Origin: Rhodobacterales bacterium
Lineage (GTDB): Bacteria; Pseudomonadota; Alphaproteobacteria; Rhizobiales; Stappiaceae
Direction of reading: 5' to 3'
Length of the DNA stretch: 64,000 bases
Assembly: GCA_008107755.1 (NCBI GenBank)
Contig: VIRH01000100.1
Coordinates: forward strand, 62,001-126,000
The notes below the pieces were generated by a model. That model saw only the letters and a program-made list of their open reading frames with translations, was not told the origin of the DNA and made no database searches. Of this stretch, positions 54,283 through 62,911 are shown piece after piece. The first letter of the stretch is position 1. Each line of letters starts with the position of its first letter. The translations under genes were made by a program, and so were the position numbers.

Positions 54283-55788
54283 ATGACAAGTTGGCATCCA
54301 ACCCTCCCTGAAGGCCAGACGCCCATGTATGTGCGCCTCGCCGATCGCATCGCCGAGGACATCACCACCGGTGCCCTGCCTGCTGGAACCAAGCTTCCGC
54401 CGCAGCGCGACCTTGCCTACGACCTTGGCGTGACTGTCGGCACGATCGGGCGAGCCTATGCGCTGGTTCGCCAGCGCGGCCTCGTCAGCGGCGAGGTTGG
54501 ACGAGGAACCTATGTCCTCGGCTCTTCGGCGGCGCCCGGGCTCATCGAGGATCCGAAGCCTTATCTGGAACCGCTGCGTTCCAACGACCCGGCCGCGCCA
54601 GGCGCCTCTTCCTCTTCCTGGGTACAAGGGGCCGGCGGAACGCCGGCGGACACAGGGTTCGCAGGCACCCGCGTTTCCGTACCGCCACCGGAGGCAATCC
54701 GTTTCGACAGCACGTCAGCGCCCGAGATTGGCCAGTCGGATGCCATTCGCGAGCTGACCATCGCGATCACCCACGAATGTCCCTACGATATCGCAAGCTA
54801 CACACGCGCAGTCCCTGACACGTGGCGGCAAGCCGGACAGCGCTGGCTTGCCCGAGGCAACTGGCACCCGGACGCCGACACCATCGTGCCGACCACTGGC
54901 GCGCAGGCGGCTATCATGGCGATCATCGCCGCGGCAACGTCGCCGGGAGACCAGATCGCCTTCGAGGACCTGACCTACAGCTCCATCGCCCGCGGCGCGA
55001 CGCTTTCGGGTCGCCGGCCGGTGCAGATCCTCAGTGACGAGCAGGGAATGATCCCCGACGAACTGTCGAAGGTCTGCGCCCAGCGTCACCCGAAGATGAT
55101 CTTCCTGATGCCGACGATGCACAATCCGAGCCTCAGGACCATGAACGAGGAGCGCCGGAAGGACATTGTCACCGTCGCACGCCAGCACAATCTCTGGATC
55201 ATCGAGGACGAGGTTTACGGATCCCTGCGCGAGACGGAGCTGACGCCCTTCGCCGCCCTCGCTCCGGAACGCACGTTCCATGTCGGCTCCCTGTCCAAAT
55301 CGGTCACCGCAGGTGTCCGGGGTGGCTGGGTCTCCAGCCCCCCGTCACACGCCCAGCGGATCTACACCGCCCACAAGATGCTGACGGGCGGCATCTCCTT
55401 TCTCCTGTCGGAGCTGTCCGCGAGACTGATCCTGACCGGCACGGCAGACGACTTCCGGAAACGCATCCGCGCGGAGATCGCAGGACGGCAGGAGCTGGTA
55501 CGCCGCTCGTTCGACGGGTTCGAATATACAGCCGCCCCCGATACTCCCTTCATCTGGCTGAAGGTTCCCGAACCCTGGCTCTCGGGCACCTTCAAGGCAG
55601 CGGCGGCGGCAGCCAATGTGCTGATCGACGATGAGGATGAGTTCAAGTGCGGCCGCACGGAACGGGTCTTCCACCGGGTCCGCATCGGCATCACCAACCC
55701 GCTGACGCGAGAGGAAACCGCCCTTGGCCTCCAGACCCTGAGGAACCTGCTGCAGGACAACGGCGCCTGCTACGACAGTTTCGAGTGA
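54283..55788 (+). CDS. MocR-family regulator: GntR winged helix plus PLP aminotransferase domain
   Basis: A 501-residue fusion. Residues about 1-80 are a GntR winged helix (PMYVRLADRIAEDITTGALPAGTKLPPQRDLAYDLGVTVGTI). Residues about 150-500 are a fold-type I aminotransferase with Asp D309 in IIEDEVYG and PLP-lysine K339 in GSLSKSVTAGVRGGW. MocR proteins sense an amine or PLP-like ligand (PdxR, GabR, TauR and others); the target here is unknown. Promoter TTGACT-N17-TATTAA puts the start site within a few bases of ATG 54283 with no ribosome site, hinting at a leaderless mRNA. Confidence 0.9.
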   Translation: MTSWHPTLPEGQTPMYVRLADRIAEDITTGALPAGTKLPPQRDLAYDLGVTVGTIGRAYALVRQRGLVSGEVGRGTYVLGSSAAPGLIEDPKPYLEPLRSNDPAAPGASSSSWVQGAGGTPADTGFAGTRVSVPPPEAIRFDSTSAPEIGQSDAIRELTIAITHECPYDIASYTRAVPDTWRQAGQRWLARGNWHPDADTIVPTTGAQAAIMAIIAAATSPGDQIAFEDLTYSSIARGATLSGRRPVQILSDEQGMIPDELSKVCAQRHPKMIFLMPTMHNPSLRTMNEERRKDIVTVARQHNLWIIEDEVYGSLRETELTPFAALAPERTFHVGSLSKSVTAGVRGGWVSSPPSHAQRIYTAHKMLTGGISFLLSELSARLILTGTADDFRKRIRAEIAGRQELVRRSFDGFEYTAAPDTPFIWLKVPEPWLSGTFKAAAAAANVLIDDEDEFKCGRTERVFHRVRIGITNPLTREETALGLQTLRNLLQDNGACYDSFE

Positions 55789-56038
55789 GGCCTGACGACC
55801 GGGTCTTAAAATCCGCGGAATGCGAAAACCCGGCGGCGGCCATGCCGGCAAGACCTCTGACCGTAGGCCCCGGTTATCCCATCAGTCCGGACATCAGGCC
55901 AGTTCCAGAGAGCTAAGCACCACTCGCTGTCGAGACGAGGACACGCGAGATTATTTTCAGGTCCATCGCCCTCCCCATTGCACCAGGTCTGCCGCATCCC
56001 CATTTGCCGGTCACCTCTGTTGCGGGTGTTCTCCTGAA
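55789..56038. other. 250-bp gene-free region between MocR and antiporter genes
   Basis: No gene seen. It should hold the antiporter promoter. A frame extending the antiporter upstream has neither a start with a ribosome site nor family resemblance. Confidence 0.6.
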
Positions 56039-57004
56039 ATGATCGCTTTCAATGTTCTGCTCGGATTGGTTCTGCTGGTCGCGGGCGGGGATTTGCTTGT
56101 GCGCGGGTCCGTCGGCCTCGCGCAGCGCTTCGGTATCTCCGAATTGATGATAGGCCTCGTTCTGGTCGGTTTCGGCACGTCGACGCCGGAACTCATGACC
56201 AGCATATTGGCGGCAAAAAATGGCTCGCCGGGCATCGCCGTCGGCAATGTCGCGGGTTCCAACATCGCCAACATTCTGCTCATCCTTGGTCTTTCGGCGC
56301 TGATCTGCCCGATCGCCGTCAAACCTGCCGCTCTCTTGCGCGACGGCCCGGCCAATGCGCTTGCGGCCGTCGCCTTCACGGCGCTCGCCCTGTCCGGCGC
56401 GATCACCCGCCTTGAGGGCATCGTGCTGATCGGCGCGCTGGCGGTCTATCTCGTCGTGACCTATCGCACGGAAAAGGATGCCAGCAGCCCGTCTGCCGAA
56501 TTGCATCGGGGCGAAGCCCAGTCCGTCACCGCACAGCCGGCTTCGTCAAACCTTGCCCTGAACATCCTTATGGCACTCGGCGGTCTTGCCATGACCCTGG
56601 GCGGAGCGCATTTCCTTGTCGGCGGCGCCATTGACTTCGCCTCGGCCGCCGGCGTCAGCGACGCGGTGATCGGCCTGACCGTCGTCGCGGTGGGAACGTC
56701 ATTGCCCGAACTGGTCACCTCCGTCATAGCCGCCTTCAAGCGCCAGACGGATATCGCCCTTGGCAACATCCTCGGCTCCAACCTCTTCAATATTCTCGGC
56801 ATTCTCGGGGTGACCGCAACGATCGCCCCGCTGAAGGTTCCGCCGGAAATGGCCGGTTTCGACGTCTGGGTCCTGCTCGGCTCCACCGCGGCGCTGATCG
56901 TCTTTGCCATGAGCGGGTGGCGGATCTGCCGTAAGGAAGCTTTTCTGATGCTCATCGCCTATGTGGGCTATACCGGCTTCATCACCATCAAGGCCCTTGG
57001 ATGA
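56039..57004 (+). CDS. Calcium/sodium antiporter (CaCA family, YrbG-like)
   Basis: A 321-residue, ten-TM exchanger of the CaCA superfamily. Two inverted alpha repeats: GFGTSTPELMTS with GNVAGSNIANILLILG, and AVGTSLPELVTS with GNILGSNLFNILGILG. The conserved acidic residue and GxSxPE motifs bind cations. Length is typical of bacterial YrbG proteins. Start ATG 56039; the gene precedes purL by about 130 bases. Confidence 0.93.
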   Translation: MIAFNVLLGLVLLVAGGDLLVRGSVGLAQRFGISELMIGLVLVGFGTSTPELMTSILAAKNGSPGIAVGNVAGSNIANILLILGLSALICPIAVKPAALLRDGPANALAAVAFTALALSGAITRLEGIVLIGALAVYLVVTYRTEKDASSPSAELHRGEAQSVTAQPASSNLALNILMALGGLAMTLGGAHFLVGGAIDFASAAGVSDAVIGLTVVAVGTSLPELVTSVIAAFKRQTDIALGNILGSNLFNILGILGVTATIAPLKVPPEMAGFDVWVLLGSTAALIVFAMSGWRICRKEAFLMLIAYVGYTGFITIKALG

Positions 57005-57133
57005 CGTGCCGAATCTGGAAAATCTTTACGCTCGAACACTCCCCATTCACTGGACAATCTGCTAAACGGCGGCATCATTGCCTGCCTGCGCCGACAACGG
57101 CCTTGCCACAGCGGCCAAAAACACTGGAACGAC

Positions 57134-59332
57134 ATGATCCCGAACGACATCACGATCACGCCCGACCTGATCGCATCCCATGGCCTCAAGCCGGATGAAT
57201 ATGAGCGTATTCTGGAGCTGATAGGCCGCGAGCCGACCTTTACAGAACTCGGTATCTTCTCGGCCATGTGGAACGAGCACTGTTCCTACAAGTCCTCCAA
57301 GAAGTGGCTGAAGACCCTGCCGACGAAGGGCCCACGCGTCATCCAGGGTCCGGGCGAAAACGCCGGCGTTGTTGATATCGGCGACGGTCAGACGGTCGTC
57401 TTCAAGATGGAGAGCCACAACCACCCGTCCTATATCGAGCCCTACCAGGGCGCGGCGACCGGTGTCGGCGGCATTCTGCGTGACGTCTTCACCATGGGCG
57501 CGCGTCCGGTCGCTGCCATGAATGCGCTGCGTTTCGGCGCACCGGAGCATCCGCGCACGAAGCATCTGGTATCCGGCGTCGTCTCCGGTGTCGGCGGCTA
57601 TGGCAACTCCTTCGGCGTGCCGACAGTCGGCGGTGAAGTGGAGTTCCACGCCCGCTACAACGGCAACTGCCTGGTCAACGCCTTTGCCGCCGGTCTTGCC
57701 AACGCCGATGCGATCTTCCTGTCGGAAGCCAAGGGCGTCGGTCTGCCCGTCGTCTATCTCGGCGCCAAGACCGGCCGCGACGGCGTCGGCGGCGCGACCA
57801 TGGCGTCGGCCGAATTCGACGACACGATCGAGGAAAAGCGTCCGACCGTTCAGGTTGGTGACCCCTTCACCGAAAAATGTCTTCTGGAAGCCTGCCTTGA
57901 ACTGATGGAGACCGGAGCGGTCATCGCCATTCAGGACATGGGTGCTGCCGGCCTGACCTGCTCGGCCGTCGAAATGGGCGCCAAGGGCGACCTTGGCATC
58001 GAACTCGACCTCGACAAGGTTCCGGTACGCGAAGAGCGCATGAGCGCCTACGAGATGATGCTCTCGGAAAGCCAGGAGCGCATGCTCATGGTTCTGCGGC
58101 CGGAAAAGGAACACGAGGCGCAAGCCATCTTCAAGAAGTGGGGGCTGGACTTCGCCATCGTCGGCATCACCACCGACACGCTGCGTTTTGTCGTCAAGCA
58201 CCAGGGCACGATTGTCGCCAACCTGCCGATCAAGGAACTGGGCGACGAGGCCCCCGAATATGACCGGCCGTGGATCGAGCCGGAAAAGCGCGAAACGCTT
58301 ACGGCTTCCCAGATCGAGGAGCCTGCCGACTATTCTGAAGCGCTCCTCAAGCTGATCGGCGGTGCCAACGGCTCGTCCCGTCGCTGGGTGTACGAGCAGT
58401 ACGACACGCTGATCCAGGGCAACACCGCGGCCTCGCCAGGCGGCGACGCCGGTGTCATTCGCGTGGATGGCACCCGCAAAGGGCTTGCCTTCACGGTCGA
58501 CGTCAACCCGCGTTACTGCGAGGCTGATCCCTACGAAGGCGGAAAGCAGGCCGTTGCCGAAGTCTGGCGCAACCTGACCGCTGTCGGATCCGAGCCGCTG
58601 GCCGCCACCGACAACCTCAATTTCGGCAATCCGGAAAAGCCGGAGATCATGGGCCAGTTCGTCTTCTGCATCAAAGGCATCGGTGAAGCCTGCAAGGAAC
58701 TCGAGTTCCCGATCGTCTCCGGCAACGTGTCGCTCTACAACGAAACCCATGGCGAGGGGATCCTCCCGACACCCGCCATCGGCGGCGTCGGCCTTCTGCC
58801 GGACGTGACCGTTCGCGCCGGTGCGGCCTTCGCAGGCGAAGGCGAAGCGATCCTTCTGATCGGCGGCCATGGCACGCATCTGGGTGCCAGCCAGTATCTC
58901 GCCGACGTTCTGAACCGGGAAGAAGGCGCCCCGCCGCCGGTTGATCTCGGCGCGGAAAAGCGTCGCGGCACCATCGTGCGCCAGCTCATCGGCTCCGCCC
59001 GCGTGACCGCCGTTCATGACATCTCCTCCGGCGGCCTCGGCGTCGCGCTTGCGGAAATGGCGATGGCCTCCAGTATCGGCGCGTCGGTCAAGATCACTGG
59101 ACCTGCCCACGCGGCGCTCTTTGGCGAAGACCAGGGCCGCTATGTCATCACGGTCGCTGAAGACAAGCTGGAAGCGGTTCTGGAGGATATCCTGGATGCC
59201 GGCGTCGACGTCCAGCAGATCGGGACAACGGGCGGAACGGATTTGACTGTGGAGGACGTCCTCACCATATCCGTTGCAAACATGCGCAAAGCACATGAAA
59301 GTTGGTTCCCGGACTACATGGCCAATGCCTGA
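57134..59332 (+). CDS. purL: Phosphoribosylformylglycinamidine synthase subunit PurL
   Basis: A 732-residue ATP-dependent synthase, the small PurL type that works with PurS and PurQ. Motifs: [82 protein letters not shown]. bolA and grxD follow on the same strand. Confidence 0.97.
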   Translation: MIPNDITITPDLIASHGLKPDEYERILELIGREPTFTELGIFSAMWNEHCSYKSSKKWLKTLPTKGPRVIQGPGENAGVVDIGDGQTVVFKMESHNHPSYIEPYQGAATGVGGILRDVFTMGARPVAAMNALRFGAPEHPRTKHLVSGVVSGVGGYGNSFGVPTVGGEVEFHARYNGNCLVNAFAAGLANADAIFLSEAKGVGLPVVYLGAKTGRDGVGGATMASAEFDDTIEEKRPTVQVGDPFTEKCLLEACLELMETGAVIAIQDMGAAGLTCSAVEMGAKGDLGIELDLDKVPVREERMSAYEMMLSESQERMLMVLRPEKEHEAQAIFKKWGLDFAIVGITTDTLRFVVKHQGTIVANLPIKELGDEAPEYDRPWIEPEKRETLTASQIEEPADYSEALLKLIGGANGSSRRWVYEQYDTLIQGNTAASPGGDAGVIRVDGTRKGLAFTVDVNPRYCEADPYEGGKQAVAEVWRNLTAVGSEPLAATDNLNFGNPEKPEIMGQFVFCIKGIGEACKELEFPIVSGNVSLYNETHGEGILPTPAIGGVGLLPDVTVRAGAAFAGEGEAILLIGGHGTHLGASQYLADVLNREEGAPPPVDLGAEKRRGTIVRQLIGSARVTAVHDISSGGLGVALAEMAMASSIGASVKITGPAHAALFGEDQGRYVITVAEDKLEAVLEDILDAGVDVQQIGTTGGTDLTVEDVLTISVANMRKAHESWFPDYMANA

Positions 59333-59371
59333 CTGGTGTGCCGCGGGAACTTATAAAAAGGACGACGCAAG

Positions 59372-59605
59372 ATGCCGATGAACGCAAATGAGATCGAAAC
59401 CCTGATCAAGGCGGCCCTGCCGGACGCACGGGTCGAGATCCGCGATTTGGCTGGCGACGGCGACCACTACGCGGCGAACGTCGTCTCGGAGGCTTTTCGC
59501 GGCAAGAGCCGCGTTCAGCAGCATCAGCTCGTCTACGAGGCTCTCAAGGGCAACATGGGCGGCGCGTTGCATGCCCTCGCCCTGCAGACGAAGGCGCCGG
59601 ACTGA
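59372..59605 (+). CDS. bolA: BolA-family protein
   Basis: A 77-residue BolA-fold protein: MNANEIETLIKAALPDARVEI, AGDGDHYAANVVSEAF and RVQQHQLVYEAL with the conserved His. BolA proteins pair with CGFS glutaredoxins in Fe-S cluster transfer and iron sensing. grxD is 100 bases downstream. Confidence 0.93.
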   Translation: MPMNANEIETLIKAALPDARVEIRDLAGDGDHYAANVVSEAFRGKSRVQQHQLVYEALKGNMGGALHALALQTKAPD

Positions 59606-59704
59606 CCCGGACGCTTCGACGACCTGCCACGCCCAGGGCGTGACCACTTGAATTCGGCGCCGGCTTTCTCAAGTTAGGGCGTAAACAGACAAAGGACGGA
59701 CATC

Positions 59705-60037
59705 ATGAGCATCCAGGACTGGATCAAGAACGAAGTCGACACCAACGACGTTGTGCTTTTCATGAAAGGCACGCCGAACTTCCCGCAGTGCGGCTTTTCC
59801 GGCCAGGTCGTTCAGATCCTCGATTACGTCGGCGCCCCCTACAAGGGCATCAATGTCCTTGAAGACGAAGAGCTGCGTCAGGGCATCAAGGAATTCACCA
59901 ACTGGCCGACGATCCCGCAACTCTACGTCAAGGGCGAATTCGTCGGCGGCTGTGACATCATCCGCGAGATGTTCCAGAACCAGGAACTGCAGGGCCTGAT
60001 GAGCGAAAAGGGTGTCGAGGTGAAGAAAACCGCCTGA
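59705..60037 (+). CDS. grxD: Monothiol glutaredoxin GrxD
   Basis: A 110-residue Grx4-type glutaredoxin. Active-site CGFS at C29-S32; WPTIPQLYVKGEFVGGCDII follows. It carries and transfers 2Fe-2S clusters, commonly with BolA, whose gene is directly upstream. Terminator 48 bases downstream. Confidence 0.96.
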   Translation: MSIQDWIKNEVDTNDVVLFMKGTPNFPQCGFSGQVVQILDYVGAPYKGINVLEDEELRQGIKEFTNWPTIPQLYVKGEFVGGCDIIREMFQNQELQGLMSEKGVEVKKTA

Positions 60038-60084
60038 CACCAGCGCATTTCTTCAAGCAGCTTGCGAGCGGCTTGCGTCAGACC

Positions 60085-60117
60085 GGGCTGCGGATCGTCG
60101 GATCCGCGGCCCTTTTC
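60085..60117 (+). terminator. Terminator after grxD
   Basis: Imperfect stem (GGGC plus GCGGATC pairing with GATCCGC plus GCCC) at 60085-60112, followed by TTTT. Confidence 0.65.
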
Positions 60118-60472
60118 GTTTGGATATCACTGACGAAGAACCGAATTCCTACTACCCGATAGTGCCCACAACGTCCCATCGGTCGAGGCCGGTGGGTCCT
60201 GCGAGTTTCTTTTTCACAAGAAATACCAGTCGTCAGACGCCCGGAAATCCGTCTCGGAGCGCGAGCCACCCCGCTGAACGACCTTCGATTAACCAAACAT
60301 TTACCTTATCCAAAAGTAAAGCCAGATCGATTCCGGCGAAATTGGGGCGACCTATCGGCAATTTGCAACGAATCACTTAAGGTGAACGTAAGGTGAATGC
60401 GGATGTCAGGGTACATAAAGGTGTGCTCCGCCATTTTCCGACCGTGACGCACGGCTCGATCGGAGCCCGGAA
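60118..60472. promoter_or_regulatory. 355-bp gene-free region with CtrA-like box and repeat
   Basis: No gene seen. TTAA-N7-TTTA at 60289-60303 is close to a CtrA site (TTAA-N7-TTAA). AAGGTGAA occurs twice, 11 bases apart, at about 60379-60396. Both would precede the small exported protein gene. Confidence 0.3.
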
Positions 60473-60769
60473 ATGGACCCCGGAATCATGAACAAGTTTG
60501 CTTTTGCCACGACCACGACGTTCTTTCTGGCGATTGCCGGCATCGGATACAGCATGTCCGGCGGCGCAAAGAGCGACAGCGAGTTGCGACGCGTCGACTG
60601 CGAAGCCATCACCATGTTCACCCCCGCCTACAAGAAGAGCGCAGACGAACTGTGCGCAAATTACGGCGGCGTGGCCGAAGCCGACACCCTGCCCAGCAAG
60701 CAGGGTCTCGTCATTCTGGTCCGTAACCAGCCCATGGGCGGATTTGACGGCGACAAGGCCTACCGCTGA
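60473..60769 (+). CDS. Small exported or membrane-anchored protein, unrecognised
   Basis: A 98-residue protein with a hydrophobic N-terminal segment (FAFATTTTFFLAIAGIGY), then a polar region with two Cys residues (VDCEAIT and ELCANYGG). ATG 60473 has GGAG 7 bases ahead; ATG 60488 is an alternative. No family is recognised. It stands alone. Confidence 0.6.
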   Translation: MDPGIMNKFAFATTTTFFLAIAGIGYSMSGGAKSDSELRRVDCEAITMFTPAYKKSADELCANYGGVAEADTLPSKQGLVILVRNQPMGGFDGDKAYR

Positions 60770-61039
60770 CCGTCCGAAATCCGAACGCAGGTGTCAGAAC
60801 GCGCGCGACTTCTCCAGCCACGTGAAGACGCCCCTCCTCCACGACGCATCTCTTGAACCGAAGCCCGCTGTTTCTTTGAGGCAGGACTGGATGCGCGCTT
60901 GACGCCGGCTCGCAAGCTTTCCGGTGAAAAGCTGTGACGCGGCCTTGGCTCCTTCCCAACAGCAGAAGCTATTCTCGCAGGCATGAAGGCAGGTTCGTCC
61001 CAGCGGGAAGGGTGTCGCTCTGACTGGACGATGAAGGGC

Positions 61040-61984
61040 CTACTCGGCCGCGAACAGCTTCGCCGTCATGGCAAGGCTCGCACCGCAAGGCTCTTCCGCC
61101 TCTCCGTCCGCAGCGTCTGAAGCGCCTTCAGCAGGCCTCAGATTGACGAAGTCATAAAGGGAGCGGTCCAGCAGATGCGACGGCCGCGTATGGCCGAGCG
61201 CGCGAGCCATGACGCCCAGGCGGCCTGGGCTTGCCTTTTCCCAGCCCTGCAACATGCGCTTGACCTCTTCTCGCTGCAGGCCGTCCTGCGAGCCGCAGAG
61301 ATTGCACGGGATGATCGGAAACTGCATGCCGCTCGCGAATTTAGCGATATCGCTTTCAGCCGAATAGGCCAGCGGGCGCAGCACCAGAAGATCACCCTCG
61401 TCATTGATCAGCTTCGGCGGCATCGACGCAAGTCGCCCACCGTGAAAGAGGTTCATGAAGAAGGTTTCGAGAATGTCTTCCCGGTGATGGCCAAGCACGA
61501 TCGCTTCGCAGCCCTGCTCGCGGGCGATCCGGTACAAGATGCCTCTCCGCAGGCGCGAGCACAGGGAACAATAGGTCCGGTGTTCCGGGATCTTGTCGGT
61601 GACGATCGAATAGGTGTCCTCGCGCACGATGATGTGCTCTATGCCGTTGTCCTCGAAGAACTTCGGCAGGATGTCGGTCGGGAACCCCGGCTGGGCCTGA
61701 TCAAGATTGCAGGCCACCAGATCGACCGGCAAGAGCCCCCGCCACTTCAGCTCCATCAGCACGGCGAGAAGCGTGTAGCTGTCCTTGCCGCCGGAGAGAC
61801 AGACCAGCCACTTCGGCCGGTTCTCCTGCAAGGCTCCCTCCGGCAACATGCCGAAATCGCTGATCGCTTCGCGCGCCTGCCGCAGCAACCGCTTGCGCAG
61901 CTTCTTGAATTCGACACTGGAGGGCGCACCGCGCAGCAGCGCGGGAACGTCAAGGTCGATACTGTCGGCGGCAATGTCGTTCAT
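61040..61984 (-). CDS. ttcA: tRNA 2-thiocytidine(32) synthetase TtcA
   Basis: A 314-residue Fe-S-dependent thiolase of tRNA. PP-loop SGGKDS at 64-69; Fe-S Cys pair CSLC in the middle and [16 protein letters not shown] later. It makes s2C at position 32 of tRNA. The C-terminal tail (about 290-314) is acidic and longer than in E. coli. It stands alone with 270 bases of unassigned sequence beyond its stop. Confidence 0.95.
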   Translation of the reverse strand: MNDIAADSIDLDVPALLRGAPSSVEFKKLRKRLLRQAREAISDFGMLPEGALQENRPKWLVCLSGGKDSYTLLAVLMELKWRGLLPVDLVACNLDQAQPGFPTDILPKFFEDNGIEHIIVREDTYSIVTDKIPEHRTYCSLCSRLRRGILYRIAREQGCEAIVLGHHREDILETFFMNLFHGGRLASMPPKLINDEGDLLVLRPLAYSAESDIAKFASGMQFPIIPCNLCGSQDGLQREEVKRMLQGWEKASPGRLGVMARALGHTRPSHLLDRSLYDFVNLRPAEGASDAADGEAEEPCGASLAMTAKLFAAE

Positions 61985-62079
61985 CTGTCGGGCCCTGGTG
62001 CTTTGTCAAAGCGGTCTCGCTGTGCGCTGACATAGCGGATCACTGGAGCAAGGCCAAGGGGAAAGCCTGCGGTGTGCCC

Positions 62080-62709
62080 TCAAGGTTTGCGGACACTCCT
62101 GATCGTGCCGCTGCCGCCACCACCGCAAAAGAAGCGGTCGCCGCCGTCAGATTCCAGGCCAGAAACGCCAGTGCCCTCGGGCATGTCGAGACATTCCAGC
62201 ACGTCCCCGGTCTCCGGATCGATATGGCGAATGTCGCTGAGATTTTCCTGCCACGTGCCGTGCCAGAGCTCCCCGTCGACCCAGGTGACGCCGGTCACGA
62301 AACGGTCCGACTTGATGGTCTTGAGGACCTTGCCCGTTTCCGGATCCACCTGATGGATCGCGCTGCCGCGATGCTGTCCGACCCAGAGCGTTCCTTCCGC
62401 CCAGGCAAGGCCGGAGTCGCTGCCCTCACCCGGGGCCGGGATCGTGGAGAGAACATCACCGGTTTCCGGGTCGATCTTGCGGATGACAGCTTCAGCGATC
62501 TGATAGAGATATCGACCGTCAAACGCAGTGCCGGCATGGGCGGGAAGATCGAAACCGGCTTCGAATTCGCCGCTCTCCGGATCCATGCCTTGCAGCCTGT
62601 CGCCGGTCGCGACCCACACCTTCTGGCCATCGAAGCTCACACCTGCGACATCCTCGACACCGGGAAAGGGGCCATACTCACGGATAACTTCAGCGCTCTT
62701 GCGTTTCAT
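62080..62709 (-). CDS. Beta-propeller-like protein with DPETG repeats
   Basis: A 209-residue protein containing four repeats with the motif DPE[TS]G (MDPESGEFE, IDPETGDVLS, VDPETGKVLK, IDPETGDVLE) separated by WVGQ, WHGTW-type strands. This resembles the blades of glutamine cyclotransferase-like or PQQ/Vgb-type propellers, and there is no signal peptide. Enzyme activity is unproven. ATG 62709 follows AGGTG; GTG 62718 is the alternative. The large winged-helix regulator is directly upstream on the same strand. Confidence 0.7.
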   Translation of the reverse strand: MKRKSAEVIREYGPFPGVEDVAGVSFDGQKVWVATGDRLQGMDPESGEFEAGFDLPAHAGTAFDGRYLYQIAEAVIRKIDPETGDVLSTIPAPGEGSDSGLAWAEGTLWVGQHRGSAIHQVDPETGKVLKTIKSDRFVTGVTWVDGELWHGTWQENLSDIRHIDPETGDVLECLDMPEGTGVSGLESDGGDRFFCGGGGSGTIRSVRKP

Positions 62710-62799
62710 CCTGGTCACCTGAATCTGAAGTTCGTCCCGTTTTCGAGCCTCCTCTGAACGAACTTCGGATTCAAAAGAGTGACTAGCAAGTTTATGTTT

Positions 62800-62877
62800 C
62801 CAGTGTGGTTTTCGAATTTGAAGTACGCTCCGGCGGTCACTGCCAAAGTGAGGCGTGCTTCAAATTCACCACACTGG
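62800..62877. repeat. 78-bp imperfect inverted repeat between the regulator and the propeller gene
   Basis: Outer arms CCAGTGTGG (62800-62808) and CCACACTGG (62869-62877) match perfectly; inner arms GAATTTGAAGTACGC (62814-62828) and GCGTGCTTCAAATTC (62853-62867) match in 14 of 15 bases. Loop of 24 bases. A 5-base insertion on one side and 1 on the other separate outer and inner arms. It sits between two minus-strand genes. Confidence 0.6.
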
Positions 62878-62911
62878 TTCCTGTTTCGGTGTAACGGCTC
62901 TGGTTCACACC

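Noticed and set aside
57062-59296. Open frame of 744 codons antisense to purL
   Set aside because: Shadow of PurL, whose motifs are unmistakable.
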